NCBI RefSeq assembly: GCF_024347355.1
Contig: NZ_AP025465.1
Coordinates: 248,001 to 312,000 of the forward strand
Reading direction: 5' to 3'
DNA length: 64,000 nt
Source of the DNA: Vibrio chagasii
GTDB lineage: Bacteria; Pseudomonadota; Gammaproteobacteria; Enterobacterales; Vibrionaceae
The number at the start of each line of letters is the position of its first letter. Within the stretch, counting starts at the first letter, position 1. Below the pieces are notes generated by a model. That model was not told the origin of the DNA and did no database searches. It saw only the letters and a program-made list of their open reading frames with translations. The position numbers and the translations under genes were made by a program. Shown in pieces: positions 32,022-42,215 of the stretch.

Positions 32022-32657
32022 ATGAAGCTACGAATTGTGGCAGCTTCATTGATAATGGCGCTGAGCTCACCCTTGAGTCATGCAAATTTGGCTGATGTCG
32101 GGGAGCCGGTTCCAATATATACAGAAGCTGAACTGATTAATTTAATCGAGAATAATCAACACCTAGAGCGAGTGAAAGCTGATAAGTGCCAGTTAGTTGA
32201 AGATATCGTTGCTCGTGCAACGCGTATTAGCTTGCCTTCTTATGAGTTTTTATACGGTGATATGCTGGCGTGGGGCGTGTGCGTTCCTCAAGATGTAGAG
32301 CTTGGTCTTTACTACATGGAAAACGCGGCACACCAAGGTTTACCTTCAGCACTAGAGCAATTGGGTCGTTATTATTCTCGTGGAACCTTGGTTCAACAAG
32401 ACCAAGAGCGAGCGATCCCATACCTGCGTGAAGCGGCCTCTCTGGGGAACCTGAGTGCCAGTATTCATCTAGCAGAGCTGTTGTTGCGTGACTATGGCAG
32501 CCCGTTAGATTACGAAGATGCTTACCGCTGGTTATACAACTCAGTCACTGCAGACCAAAGACAACACAAGCGCATTACTGTATTGCGAAGTGGTCTGGAA
32601 AAGAGAATGCCAGACAATATTATCGCGCGAGCAAAACGACGCGACGTATTCTGGTAA
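32022..32657 (+). CDS. motX: Sodium-type flagellar motor protein MotX
   Basis: Periplasmic protein that, with MotY, forms the T-ring beneath the outer part of the polar flagellar basal body and is needed for the sodium-driven PomAB stator. It has 211 residues, the usual MotX length, with a signal peptide (about 1-21) and Sel1/TPR-like helical repeats (about 95-180) including YYMENAAHQGLPSALEQLGR. Cysteines at about 57 and 91 fit the disulfide reported for the family. Placement next to purA and a sigma-28 promoter upstream support the call. Confidence 0.93.
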   Translation: MKLRIVAASLIMALSSPLSHANLADVGEPVPIYTEAELINLIENNQHLERVKADKCQLVEDIVARATRISLPSYEFLYGDMLAWGVCVPQDVELGLYYMENAAHQGLPSALEQLGRYYSRGTLVQQDQERAIPYLREAASLGNLSASIHLAELLLRDYGSPLDYEDAYRWLYNSVTADQRQHKRITVLRSGLEKRMPDNIIARAKRRDVFW

Positions 32658-32714
32658 TACCGAGCTAGAAACCTGTAATGATTCCTGCACTCATTGTTAC
32701 AGGTTACAAGATAT

Positions 32715-32752
32715 AAAAAGCCCCGCCTAATCAAATTAGTGCGGGGCTTTTT
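32715..32752. terminator. Bidirectional terminator between motX and the amidohydrolase gene
   Basis: AAAAAGCCCCGC pairs with GCGGGGCTTTTT around a loop that itself pairs (CTAAT/ATTAG). It has a T run on both strands and lies between two convergent genes. Confidence 0.9.
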
Positions 32753-32785
32753 ACGTTTAGATGGTCATGTTATTCGATAGCGAAC

Positions 32786-34195
32786 TTATTGAACGACTTC
32801 ACCAGATTCGATAACGGTTTCACGAACTACCTTGGTAAAGTCGAGCGCTTCCTGACGAATCTTATCTTCATTTACCGTTAGCATGTCGCGATCTTGCATG
32901 ATGATCTTGCCATCGACGATCGTGTGACGAACATTGCCAGAGTTAGCTGAATACACCAGTGCTGAATACGGGTTGTAAACAGGAACCATGTTTGGTGCTT
33001 TAGTGTCGATCACTATGATGTCTGCTAGCTTGCCGACTTCAAGGGAGCCGATCTTATCTTCCATGTGTAGCGCTTTTGCTGCGCCCATTGTTGCCATGTC
33101 GATCACTTTGATCGGCGGCATTGCTGCACGATCTTTATTGACTAGCTTATGAACTTTAGCAACTTGGTTGAATTCATCGATAGTGCTTAGAGTGTTACCA
33201 GACATTGGGCCATCAGTACCTAAACCAATACGTACATTCTCATCATACATCTGTAGTGCAGGTGATACGCCTTTTGCTGACTTGATGTTCGCACTCATGT
33301 TATGAGCCACACCCATGTCCGACTTTTTCACAAGCTCAATATCATGGTCATCGATTAAGATCATGTGTGCACCAACTAGGTTTTTGTTGAGTGCGCCAAT
33401 GCTATCCATGTATTGAACCGGCGATAAGCCTTCTGAACGCTCTGCGATCTTCTCTACTTCACGGTGCGATTCTGCAAGGTGGATCATCACTGGTACATCG
33501 AGCTCTAGTGACAATTTAGAAATCTTCTGCAGGACCTCTGTGGTGTTGGTGTAAGGCGCATGTGGTGCAAATGCAGGGGTAATACGTGGGTGATCTTTAT
33601 ATTCTTCAATAAAGTTCAACGCGTACTTGATACCTTCTTCGGCGTTTGCAGCATCGGCAACTGGGAACTTAATCACGGTTTCACCAAGGATGGCACGCAT
33701 ACCAATCTTATCGACGGTTTTTGCAACTTCATCCTCGAAGTAGTACATGTCGGCGTAAGTTGTCACACCGCCTTTGACCATTTCAACGTTACCTAAGTTG
33801 GCACCAATACGTACCATGTCGCGTGATACTAACTTCTTCTCTAGTGGGAAGATGTAGCGGTGTAGTCGGTCTGGCACATCATCGGCCAGTGAACGGAAAA
33901 CCGTCATTGATACGTGGGTGTGAGTATTGATTAGACCTGGCATTACGATGTCGCCATCGACATCTAGCACTTGCTCAGCTTTGTATCGCTTCTCTAGTGA
34001 AGCATCGCCAACCGCAATGATTTTGTTGTCTTTGACGACAACCGTTCCGCTCTCATAAACCGTTTTGTCTTGGTTCATGGTTAGAACCATCGCATCGGTA
34101 ATCATTAGATCTGCTTTTTCCATCGCAGAACTTGCGAATGGTAATAGCGCAAGGCTCGCCATTGCTGAAGCCAATAAGGTGCGTTTTAATTTCAT
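32786..34195 (-). CDS. Exported amidohydrolase (MTA/SAH/adenosine deaminase-like)
   Basis: Metal-dependent amidohydrolase of 469 residues from the ATG at 34195. That start gives a clear signal peptide (MKLKRTLLASAMASLALLPF, cleavage near residue 24); an upstream ATG at 34249 would spoil it. The TIM-barrel metal ligands are visible: HTHV after PGLINT, the HLAESHREVEK segment and GLGTDGPMSGNT. The closest families I know are cytosolic S-adenosylhomocysteine/methylthioadenosine deaminases and related N-deaminases. A secreted form suggests periplasmic deamination of nucleosides or similar compounds. The substrate is not determined. A PurR-like site lies 60 bp upstream. Confidence 0.8.
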   Translation of the reverse strand: MKLKRTLLASAMASLALLPFASSAMEKADLMITDAMVLTMNQDKTVYESGTVVVKDNKIIAVGDASLEKRYKAEQVLDVDGDIVMPGLINTHTHVSMTVFRSLADDVPDRLHRYIFPLEKKLVSRDMVRIGANLGNVEMVKGGVTTYADMYYFEDEVAKTVDKIGMRAILGETVIKFPVADAANAEEGIKYALNFIEEYKDHPRITPAFAPHAPYTNTTEVLQKISKLSLELDVPVMIHLAESHREVEKIAERSEGLSPVQYMDSIGALNKNLVGAHMILIDDHDIELVKKSDMGVAHNMSANIKSAKGVSPALQMYDENVRIGLGTDGPMSGNTLSTIDEFNQVAKVHKLVNKDRAAMPPIKVIDMATMGAAKALHMEDKIGSLEVGKLADIIVIDTKAPNMVPVYNPYSALVYSANSGNVRHTIVDGKIIMQDRDMLTVNEDKIRQEALDFTKVVRETVIESGEVVQ

Positions 34196-34254
34196 ATCAA
34201 TACTCAGAACAGGAGTTGGTAAAAGTGTCTGGATAATAGTGCATTTCACTCATG

Positions 34255-34270
34255 AGGCAAACGTTTGTTT
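34255..34270. promoter_or_regulatory. PurR-like operator
   Basis: AGGCAAACGTTTGTTT matches the E. coli PurR consensus (ACGCAAACGTTTNCNT) at all but two defined positions, including the CAAACGTTT core. It sits 60 bp upstream of the amidohydrolase start. The palindromic core could also suit another LacI-family regulator. Confidence 0.4.
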
Positions 34271-34444
34271 TATCGTTTGCGCGAAATTCTTATGGTAGTT
34301 TGTGATGATGAAGTGATGTTTCACAAAATGAAGATATGTATCAATCTGAGGTTATTTTCGGGTTTTCTAAAGCATATCTGTAGCTTACCTCTAGCATCGG
34401 ATATACTAGGGGTATATACCTTCCTTGCTTAAGCAGGCCCGCCT

Positions 34445-36946
34445 ATGTCAAAAAACACACCAATGTCAGAAAACACGACAGCTACCACTAACGTTGATCC
34501 TTTTGCCGATCGAGAGTCGAAAAATTACGACAATCCAGTACCAAGCCGAGAGTTCATTTTATCGTTTCTAACGGAAGCGAATATCCCAATGAACCGAAAT
34601 GATCTATTCGAAGCGCTTGGCCTTGCTGGAGAGGAGCAATATGAAGGGCTACGTCGTCGTTTACGTGCTATGGAGCGTGATGGACAACTGGTCTTCACTC
34701 GTCGCCAATGCTACGCGCTACCTGAAAAGTTAGAGCTAGTGAAAGGTTACGTGATTGGTCACAAAGACGGTCATGGTTGGGTTCGCCCTGATGGTAGCAA
34801 AGGCAAGGATGACGATATTCTACTGCCACACCATCAGATGAAAACCATCATGCACGGTGACTACGTATTGGCTCAGCCAACGGACAACAGCAAGCGTGGC
34901 CGTCGTGAAGGTCGTTTAGTTCGCGTACTTGAAGAACGTACCACGCCAATTGTTGGCCGTTTCTTCTTAGAGTATGGCCACTCTTATGTGGTTGCTGATG
35001 ACTCACGTATCAGTCATGACATCCTTATCCCAACCGAGCATAAAGGCGGAGCTCGAATGGGTAATGTGGTTGTGATTGAAATTACTGACCGTGGCGGTCG
35101 CTCTCGTAACATGATGGGTAAGGTAACTGAAGTGCTTGGTGAGAACATGGCCCCGGGCATGGAAACCAAGATTGCGATTCATACCCACCAGATCCCAAAT
35201 GAGTGGCCAGAAGCTGTTGATAAGCAAATTGCTAACTTGGGTGAGCATGTCCCTGAAGAAGCGAAAGAAGGACGTGTTGACCTGCGTAAATTGCCATTGG
35301 TAACAATCGATGGTGAAGATGCGCGTGACTTCGATGATGCGGTTTATTGTGAAGCGAAGAAAGGTGGAGGTTGGCGCCTATGGGTAGCGATTGCTGATGT
35401 TAGCTACTACGTTCGTCCTGATACTGCATTAGATAAAGAAGCGATCAATCGTGGTAACTCGGTATACTTCCCGTCACAAGTAGTCCCAATGCTGCCAGAA
35501 GTACTTTCTAACGGCCTATGTTCGTTGAACCCACAAGTAGACCGTTTATGTATGGTGTGTGAGATGACTATCTCAGACAAAGGCAAACTGTCGGGCTACA
35601 AGCACTACGAAGCAGTGATGAACTCTCATGCTCGTCTTACTTACAATAAAGTAGGCGCAATCTTAGATGGCAACGAAGAGCTTCGTGAGCGTTACGTACA
35701 AGAAGTGCCGCATCTCGAAGAGCTGCACAGAATGTACAAAGTACTGAAGCAGACTCGTGACGAGCGTGGCGCAATTGAGTTTGAAACGGTAGAGACTAAG
35801 TTCATCTTCAATGCGGATCGTAAGATTGACCGTATTGAACCCGTTGTTCGCAACGATGCACACAAAATCATCGAAGAGTGTATGATTCTAGCGAACATCG
35901 CGTCTGCATCTTTGGTGGAGAAAGCGAAAGAGCCATCGCTGTACCGTATTCACGAAACTCCAGGAGAAGAGCGCTTAGCAGGCTTTAAAGACTTCCTAAG
36001 TGAGCTTGGTTTATCGCTAGACGGTGGTTTGTCTCCGTCACCAACGGATTACGCAAAGCTAATGCAGCAAATTAACGAGCGTGAAGATCGCGAGTTAATT
36101 CAAACTATGCTGCTACGCTCGATGAAGCAAGCGGTATACAACGCTGATAACGTAGGTCACTTTGGTCTGGCGCTAAAACGCTACGCTCACTTTACTTCGC
36201 CGATCCGTCGTTACCCTGACTTGCTACTGCACCGTGCAATTAAGTACCTTATTGCGAAAGAAGAGGGGCGTAACAGCGAACGTTGGACACCAACCGGCGG
36301 TTACCACTACACTTTCGATGAAATGGACTTCTACGGCGAGCAGTGTTCAATGACTGAACGTCGCGCCGATGACGCAACTCGTGAAGTGAACGACTGGCTG
36401 AAATGTGAATACATGCAAGACCACGTCGGTGAAGTAATGGACGGTGTGATTGCCAACGTTACCGGCTTTGGTTTCTTTGTGCGTCTAACGGAACTGCACA
36501 TTGATGGCCTAGTGCACATCTCGGCGTTAGCGAACGATTACTACCAATTTGATGCGGTTGGTCAGCGCCTAGTGGGTGAAAGCTCTGGCAACATCTACCG
36601 CTTGGGTGACTCGGTTAAAGTGAAGGTTTCTGCGGTTAACCTAGAAACTCGCCAAATTGATTTTGATTTGGAAGACACTGCTCGTCAGCCTCGTGGCAAA
36701 GGTAAAACAGCCAAGAAGCGTGCTGCTGAAGCAATGAAAAAGGCGAAAAGTAAGAAACGCGCCGCAGTGAAGAGCAACAAACCAGGTGTCGCAGCTAAAC
36801 CATTAGTTGAGCCAACTAAGCGACCAGATGGTAGTTCAGAAGCTTCTGAGAAAAAGAAAAAATCGCGTAATAAGACCGGTGCAGCAAAAGCTCGAGCGAA
36901 GAAAAAGCGCTCAGCAACTCGCAAGGCAAGGGCGGATAAGTCTTAG
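34445..36946 (+). CDS. rnr: Ribonuclease R
   Basis: Processive 3'-5' exoribonuclease that degrades structured RNA and helps rRNA quality control and trans-translation decay. The 833-residue protein has an N-terminal winged-helix segment, two cold-shock domains, the RNB catalytic domain with the metal-binding motif [13 protein letters not shown] (about 283-295), an S1 domain starting near [20 protein letters not shown], and a long Lys/Arg/Ala-rich tail (about 745-833). In E. coli nsrR precedes it; here no nsrR is present. rlmB follows after 138 bp. Confidence 0.97.
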   Translation: MSKNTPMSENTTATTNVDPFADRESKNYDNPVPSREFILSFLTEANIPMNRNDLFEALGLAGEEQYEGLRRRLRAMERDGQLVFTRRQCYALPEKLELVKGYVIGHKDGHGWVRPDGSKGKDDDILLPHHQMKTIMHGDYVLAQPTDNSKRGRREGRLVRVLEERTTPIVGRFFLEYGHSYVVADDSRISHDILIPTEHKGGARMGNVVVIEITDRGGRSRNMMGKVTEVLGENMAPGMETKIAIHTHQIPNEWPEAVDKQIANLGEHVPEEAKEGRVDLRKLPLVTIDGEDARDFDDAVYCEAKKGGGWRLWVAIADVSYYVRPDTALDKEAINRGNSVYFPSQVVPMLPEVLSNGLCSLNPQVDRLCMVCEMTISDKGKLSGYKHYEAVMNSHARLTYNKVGAILDGNEELRERYVQEVPHLEELHRMYKVLKQTRDERGAIEFETVETKFIFNADRKIDRIEPVVRNDAHKIIEECMILANIASASLVEKAKEPSLYRIHETPGEERLAGFKDFLSELGLSLDGGLSPSPTDYAKLMQQINEREDRELIQTMLLRSMKQAVYNADNVGHFGLALKRYAHFTSPIRRYPDLLLHRAIKYLIAKEEGRNSERWTPTGGYHYTFDEMDFYGEQCSMTERRADDATREVNDWLKCEYMQDHVGEVMDGVIANVTGFGFFVRLTELHIDGLVHISALANDYYQFDAVGQRLVGESSGNIYRLGDSVKVKVSAVNLETRQIDFDLEDTARQPRGKGKTAKKRAAEAMKKAKSKKRAAVKSNKPGVAAKPLVEPTKRPDGSSEASEKKKKSRNKTGAAKARAKKKRSATRKARADKS

Positions 36947-37084
36947 GACATCGCCAAGCGTTAACAACGAATGTAATGCGAGAGTATCGGGCGTGAAACG
37001 CATACTCTCGAAATAAACAACGCAGAGCTGAATGCATTGGAGTTAGTGCCGTTCATCTCTGAGCAATAAGAGTAATTTGAGACA

Positions 37085-37825
37085 ATGAGTAACGAATTTA
37101 TTTACGGTATTCACGCGGTGAAAGCCGTATTAGAAAAAGATCCAGCACGTTTCATTGAAGCGTATGTGCTGAAAGGTCGCCAAGATGAGCGTCTTTTACC
37201 ACTACTGAATCAGTTGCAACAGTTTGGTGTATCAATCCAACAGATGGGCCGTAAGCCGCTGGATGACAAAGCACAAGGTGCAAACCACCAAGGCATTATC
37301 GCTAAGGTGAAGCCGGCTAAGCAGCTCAACGAAACTCACCTAGACGACATCCTAGCGCAGCACGAACAGCCATTGCTGTTGGTTCTTGATGGCGTAACAG
37401 ACCCTCATAACCTAGGTGCGTGTCTGCGTAATGCGGATGCGGCTGGTGTTGCTGCGGTTATCGTGCCTAAAGACCGCTCTTCTCCATTAACAGCAACGGT
37501 TAGTAAGGTTGCATGTGGTGCTGCTGAAACAGTTCCGCTAGTACGTGTAACCAACCTAGCTCGCACAATGCGTGCTCTGCAAGAACAAGGGGTATGGTTT
37601 GTCGGTACAGCGGGCGAAGCGACGCACGACATCTATCAAGCGAAGCTAACAGGCCCTCTAGCAGTAGTAATGGGTGCAGAAGGTGACGGTATGCGTCGTC
37701 TAACGCGTGAGACCTGTGATGACCTGATCAAGATTCCGATGGCTGGTAGTGTATCAAGCCTGAACGTGTCAGTGGCTTCTGGTATTTGTCTGTTTGAAGC
37801 GGTACGTCAGCGTCTAGCTCAGTAA
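37085..37825 (+). CDS. rlmB: 23S rRNA (Gm2251) 2'-O-methyltransferase
   Basis: SpoU-type methyltransferase that modifies G2251 in the peptidyl-transferase P loop of 23S rRNA. At 246 residues it has an N-terminal L30e-like RNA-binding domain ([16 protein letters not shown]) and a knotted SAM-binding domain with the three SpoU motifs: [34 protein letters not shown] and [18 protein letters not shown]. It follows rnr as in E. coli and ends in a strong terminator. Confidence 0.96.
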   Translation: MSNEFIYGIHAVKAVLEKDPARFIEAYVLKGRQDERLLPLLNQLQQFGVSIQQMGRKPLDDKAQGANHQGIIAKVKPAKQLNETHLDDILAQHEQPLLLVLDGVTDPHNLGACLRNADAAGVAAVIVPKDRSSPLTATVSKVACGAAETVPLVRVTNLARTMRALQEQGVWFVGTAGEATHDIYQAKLTGPLAVVMGAEGDGMRRLTRETCDDLIKIPMAGSVSSLNVSVASGICLFEAVRQRLAQ

Positions 37826-37851
37826 ATTACTCATTGAATTGATTTATTTCT

Positions 37852-37880
37852 AACGCCCACCACATGCTGGTGGGCGTTTG
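37852..37880 (+). terminator. Terminator of rlmB
   Basis: AACGCCCACCA pairs with TGGTGGGCGTT around a five-base loop 26 bp after the stop. The following T run is short (TTTG TTTTC). Confidence 0.8.
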
Positions 37881-37922
37881 TTTTCATCTAATTAAGGCAG
37901 ATCTCAATAGAACCGCGGATGG

Positions 37923-38206
37923 TAAGGGGCTGTTGCTCTTTCGTGGTTGAATTTTGTTCGAGATAAAATCGTTTTAGGCGCGGCGAAGAGTATGTAGCCT
38001 AGTCATTCTAAGCAAATATTCTTCAACAAAGCACAAAATGATTTTTGCGGGGGCGCCTAGCTCGAACCCTTCGGGCAGCCTTTGTGGTTCATCTCTACTG
38101 CGTTATCGGCTTTTTATGTAGGCTAGCTACACGTCAAAGCCTCTGTCTTGTATAAATTTCCCACAAAGAGCTGCAAAAGCCAGCTCGAAAGATTAACAGC
38201 CCCTTA
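37923..38206. repeat. MITE-like element, 284 bp with 12-bp perfect terminal inverted repeats
   Basis: It begins with TAAGGGGCTGTT and ends with the exact complement AACAGCCCCTTA, and ATGG flanks both ends directly (37919-37922 and 38207-38210), consistent with a 4-bp target duplication. It holds no ORF of note but has internal self-complementary segments (for example TGTAGCCTAG near 37998 and GTAGGCTAGCTAC near 38121). It fills most of the 549-bp gap between rlmB and rpsF. Other copies must be sought outside this window. Confidence 0.7.
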
Positions 38207-38291
38207 ATGGCGAAAGAAAAACTGTTTCATTATTCGCCAAATACCACTTGCCAATACAGGGTTCTTTCTATAATATTTGCCGTCCTTAAAA

Positions 38292-38336
38292 CTCGGTCAT
38301 TTATCTTTAGTTCCTTGCTTCCTCTGGACGACCGAG
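38292..38336 (+). promoter_or_regulatory. Leader hairpin before rpsF
   Basis: CTCGGTC and GACCGAG form a perfect 7-bp stem closing a 31-base internal region, 39 bp before rpsF. rpsF leaders in many bacteria carry a hairpin bound by the S6:S18 complex for autoregulation. Position and size fit, but the defining bulge was not verified. Confidence 0.4.
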
Positions 38337-38374
38337 CCATTCGTGGAAGCTAATAATCCGTAAGGAGCAACCAA

Positions 38375-38764
38375 ATGCGTCATTACGAAATCGTATTCAT
38401 GGTTCACCCTGATCAAAGCGAGCAAGTTGCTGGCATGATCGAGCGTTACACTGGTTCTATCACTGAAGCTGGCGGTACTATCCACCGTCTAGAAGACTGG
38501 GGTCGTCGTCAAATGGCTTACCCAATCAACAAGCTTCACAAAGCTCACTACGTTCTTATGAACGTTGAAGCTGGTCAAGAAGTGATTGACGAGCTAGAAA
38601 CTGCTTTCCGTTTCAACGATGCAGTTCTACGTAACATGATCATGCGCACTAAAGGCGCTGTGACTGAGCAATCTATTATGCTTAAGCAAAAAGAAGAGCG
38701 TGCAGAGCGTGCTCCTCGTCGTGAAGAGCGTACAGAAGCTAAACCAGAAGCAGCTGCTGAGTAA
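38375..38764 (+). CDS. rpsF: 30S ribosomal protein S6
   Basis: S6 binds 16S rRNA with S18 on the 30S platform. The 129-residue protein starts [17 protein letters not shown] and has the typical alpha/beta core, ending in an acidic Glu/Arg/Ala tail of about 25 residues. Codon bias is strong. A GTAAGGAG site precedes the ATG. It heads rpsF-rpsR-rplI; priB, which separates rpsF from rpsR in E. coli, is absent here. Confidence 0.97.
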   Translation: MRHYEIVFMVHPDQSEQVAGMIERYTGSITEAGGTIHRLEDWGRRQMAYPINKLHKAHYVLMNVEAGQEVIDELETAFRFNDAVLRNMIMRTKGAVTEQSIMLKQKEERAERAPRREERTEAKPEAAAE

Positions 38765-38871
38765 TTCTTTTTTGGCTTAATGCCTTAAAAAATTCTCAAC
38801 TTGTTTTAAGTCTTTCACCACTTTCCGAAGTTTTGAAAGGCTGCATTATTAAATTTAAGATCAGGAGATAG

Positions 38872-39102
<231 letters not shown>

Positions 39103-39140
39103 TCGGTAATAGTTAATAATAGTTTAAGAGGACTAAGATA

Positions 39141-39593
39141 ATGCAAGTTATTCTACTTGATAAGATCGGTAACCTAGGTGGCCTTGGCGACCAAGTAAAC
39201 GTTAAATCTGGTTACGCTCGTAACTTCCTTATCCCACAGGGTAAAGCAGTTATGGCAACTAAAGACAACGTTGCTATGTTCGAAACTCGTCGTGCTGAAC
39301 TAGAAGCTAAAGTTGCTGAGCAACTAGCTGCTGCTGAAGCTCGTGCAGAGAAAGTTAACTCTCTAGAAGGCGTTTCTATCGCTTCTAAAGCTGGTGACGA
39401 AGGTAAACTATTCGGTTCTATCGGTACTCGTGACATCGCTGACGCTATCACAGCGGCAGGTGTTGCAGTAGCTAAGAGCGAAGTACGCCTACCTGAAGGC
39501 GCTCTACGTAACATCGGCGAATTCGAAGTAAGCATCCAACTTCACTCTGAAGTTTTTGCTACTGCGAAAATCGCTATCGTTGCAGCTGAGTAA
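39141..39593 (+). CDS. rplI: 50S ribosomal protein L9
   Basis: L9 binds 23S rRNA near the L1 stalk base and extends away from the ribosome through a long helix. The 150-residue protein shows the N-terminal signature [33 protein letters not shown], the connecting Ala/Glu-rich helix (about 45-75) and the C-terminal RNA-binding domain. It ends the operon at a strong terminator. Confidence 0.97.
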   Translation: MQVILLDKIGNLGGLGDQVNVKSGYARNFLIPQGKAVMATKDNVAMFETRRAELEAKVAEQLAAAEARAEKVNSLEGVSIASKAGDEGKLFGSIGTRDIADAITAAGVAVAKSEVRLPEGALRNIGEFEVSIQLHSEVFATAKIAIVAAE

Positions 39594-39632
39594 TTTCAGT
39601 ACCAAGACGAATTCTTTCTTTATGAAAGTTTT

Positions 39633-39660
39633 AAACACCAGCTTCGGCTGGTGTTTTTTT
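39633..39660 (+). terminator. Terminator of the rpsF operon
   Basis: AAACACCAGC and GCTGGTGTTT pair around a TTCG tetraloop, followed by T bases. Confidence 0.9.
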
Positions 39661-39757
39661 ATATCTGGAATATAGGGAAGAGTAAGGGAGGGTTACAGTA
39701 GGCAAAAAGCTTACTATGATCCAAAAGCTCTGATGGCTGAACAAACAGCCATGGAAA

Positions 39758-40642
39758 TTAGAATTGGAACAACAGGTTTATGGAGAGAACCGAGTCTTCT
39801 TTATCTAGCCCCTCGGGTACCTTGTCGTGGTACTGGCGAGAGTGTGCAATCTTCAGCGCGATATTGTCAGTAATATCGTTGATCGCTTCTAACTCGGTAT
39901 CGAACTTCAAGTTACTGTGACCAGAGACAAGCGTCACATCGGCTTTTAGCTGCAAATTCTTCAACACCTGCCAAGAAGTATTCACGTTACCACGGAAAAT
40001 TGCTTCTTCAACGATCTCTGGGAAGATGATGTCATCATCGTCGATCTCATCGAGGTTTGGTTCTTGGTAACGGAAACCCGGGCCCACTTCGACTTCCAAT
40101 ACAAACTCTTCGGTATTCGAAAACTGGTAACCCAGACCACTCGAAACGGTGTAGTCCTTAAAGTAAGCACTGTAGCGTGAATCGACGCCTTTAAAACTGC
40201 CGTAGAGATAGGTTTTAGGACTTAACTTGTAGTCACTCTGAGCTGTGTAAGTCGATTGCCTCTTATCTTCTTCACCATCTTTATAGAGGTTGTAGTATTT
40301 CCATTCGCCACTGGTTCTGTGGCGGCCAGCCGTGTACTCACCGTTTAAGCGTGCGTTTAGAGAGCGTGAATCGGAATTACCAGTATGCGACTGATATCCA
40401 AATTCGACTTCAGTTTTTAGTGGGCTTGGCAGTTCAGTGTCACTCGTATCACTTGGTGCGATATCCATATCTTTTTCTTCTGGTGCTGGTGCAACGACGA
40501 TCGGCTCAGCAGTAGGTTCTGGTACTACTATCGAGTCGAGGATTGCATCAACATCGGTTTTAGCATCATCAGCTAAAGCCATCGGAGTGCTCAAGAGACC
40601 AGTGCATAGAATACCAGTGCTCAGAGCCAATAGTTTGGACAC
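39758..40642 (-). CDS. DUF481 family outer-membrane protein
   Basis: Predicted outer-membrane beta-barrel of 294 residues. The chosen start is a GTG at 40642 with GAGGT seven bases upstream; it gives a clean signal peptide (cleavage near residue 23, after ALA), whereas longer in-frame starts do not. An acidic Pro/Ala-rich linker (about 24-75) precedes alternating polar and aromatic strands ending in LSINLLFQF, with a C-terminal Phe typical of barrels. The family (YdiY-like, DUF481) has no firm function. It is divergent from dnaB. Confidence 0.8.
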   Translation of the reverse strand: MSKLLALSTGILCTGLLSTPMALADDAKTDVDAILDSIVVPEPTAEPIVVAPAPEEKDMDIAPSDTSDTELPSPLKTEVEFGYQSHTGNSDSRSLNARLNGEYTAGRHRTSGEWKYYNLYKDGEEDKRQSTYTAQSDYKLSPKTYLYGSFKGVDSRYSAYFKDYTVSSGLGYQFSNTEEFVLEVEVGPGFRYQEPNLDEIDDDDIIFPEIVEEAIFRGNVNTSWQVLKNLQLKADVTLVSGHSNLKFDTELEAINDITDNIALKIAHSRQYHDKVPEGLDKEDSVLSINLLFQF

Positions 40643-40817
40643 GCATACCTCAGTTATACAGTGAACGAATGGCGAGATCGTAATGCTAGCCTTGGTTAAT
40701 TTCGTCAGCAATAAGTAAATTCTTCCTACATAATAAAACAAACTCATAGGAACGCATTACAAATGAGTGTTCTTGGGTATAATGAACGATCATTATTAGT
40801 TATTGAGTGTAGTCATA

Positions 40818-42209
40818 GTGGATACCAAAAGTCAGAAATCAGCCAAAGATCAGGTGGACGCCATTAAGGTCCCGCCACATTCATTAGAAGCTGAGCAATC
40901 TGTTATTGGCGGTTTGTTATTAGATAACGAACGCTGGGATACGGTTGCTGAAAAGGTTGTGGCCAAAGACTTTTATAGCCGTCCTCACCGTCTGATCTTT
41001 GAAGCGGTAAAAGATATCCTTGAAGAAAGCTCTCCTCTGGATCTTATTACACTCTCAGAACACTTAGAGCTGCGTGAGCAACTTGAAGAAGTGGGTGGCT
41101 TTGCCTACCTTGCTGACCTAGCTAAGAACACGCCAAGTGCGGCTAACATTAACGCTTATGCGGATATCGTAGCTCAGCGTGCATTAGTTCGTAGCCTGAT
41201 TGGTGTGGCGAATGAGATTGCTGATTCTGGTTACGATCCACAAGGTCGTACATCAGAAGACCTGCTCGACCTTGCTGAAAGTAAAGTATTCGCGATTGCG
41301 GAAGGTCGTGCGAGTGAAAACGAAGGCCCGCAAAACGTAGATAGTATTCTTGAGAAGACGCTAGAGCGTATCGAAATCCTATACAAAACTCCGCAAGACG
41401 GTGTGACAGGTGTCGATACTGGCTTTAATGACCTCAACAAGAAAACGGCAGGTCTACAAGGTTCTGATTTAATCATTGTGGCGGCACGTCCATCGATGGG
41501 TAAAACCACATTTGCGATGAACTTGTGTGAAAACGCGGCGATGAAACAAGACAAGCCAGTGCTTATCTTCTCGCTAGAGATGCCGGGCGAACAGCTGATG
41601 ATGCGTATGCTTGCATCCTTGTCTCGCGTGGACCAAACCAAAATTCGTACCGGTCAACTTGATGACGAAGACTGGGCTCGTATCTCTTCGACCATGGGTA
41701 TCCTCATGGATAAGAAGAACATGTACATTGATGACAGCTCTGGCCTAACGCCAACCGAAGTACGTTCTCGTGCGCGTCGTATTGCTCGTGAACATGATGG
41801 TCTTTCAATGATCATGATCGATTACCTTCAACTGATGCGTGTCCCTTCACTGTCTGATAACCGTACCCTTGAGATCGCCGAGATTTCACGTTCCCTAAAA
41901 GCGCTAGCGAAAGAGTTGAACGTTCCAGTTGTGGCACTTTCTCAGCTTAACCGTTCCCTAGAGCAACGTGCCGATAAACGCCCTGTTAACTCGGACTTGC
42001 GTGAATCGGGCTCGATTGAGCAAGATGCCGACTTAATCATGTTCATCTACCGTGACGAAGTGTATAACCCAGACAGCTCGCTGAAGGGCATCGCTGAAAT
42101 CATTATCGGTAAGCAACGTAACGGCCCGATCGGTTCGGTTCGTCTTACATTCCAAGGGCAACACTCCCGTTTCGATAACTATGCAGGTCCTGCATTTGAT
42201 GACGAGTAA
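40818..42209 (+). CDS. dnaB: Replicative DNA helicase DnaB
   Basis: Hexameric 5'-3' helicase of the replication fork. The 463-residue protein has the N-terminal primase-interaction domain (KVPPHSLEAEQSVIGGLLLD) and a RecA-like domain with Walker A ARPSMGKTTFAMNL and the MIMIDYLQLMRVPSLSDNRT segment. The GTG at 40818 fits the family N-terminus; a TTG at 40803 would add five residues. alr begins six bases after the stop, as in E. coli. There is no intein. Confidence 0.96.
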   Translation: MDTKSQKSAKDQVDAIKVPPHSLEAEQSVIGGLLLDNERWDTVAEKVVAKDFYSRPHRLIFEAVKDILEESSPLDLITLSEHLELREQLEEVGGFAYLADLAKNTPSAANINAYADIVAQRALVRSLIGVANEIADSGYDPQGRTSEDLLDLAESKVFAIAEGRASENEGPQNVDSILEKTLERIEILYKTPQDGVTGVDTGFNDLNKKTAGLQGSDLIIVAARPSMGKTTFAMNLCENAAMKQDKPVLIFSLEMPGEQLMMRMLASLSRVDQTKIRTGQLDDEDWARISSTMGILMDKKNMYIDDSSGLTPTEVRSRARRIAREHDGLSMIMIDYLQLMRVPSLSDNRTLEIAEISRSLKALAKELNVPVVALSQLNRSLEQRADKRPVNSDLRESGSIEQDADLIMFIYRDEVYNPDSSLKGIAEIIIGKQRNGPIGSVRLTFQGQHSRFDNYAGPAFDDE

Positions 42210-42215
42210 TCGCTA

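Noticed and set aside
39212..39535. A 107-codon frame antisense to rplI
   Set aside because: It is the mirror of a strongly codon-biased ribosomal-protein gene and has no independent support.
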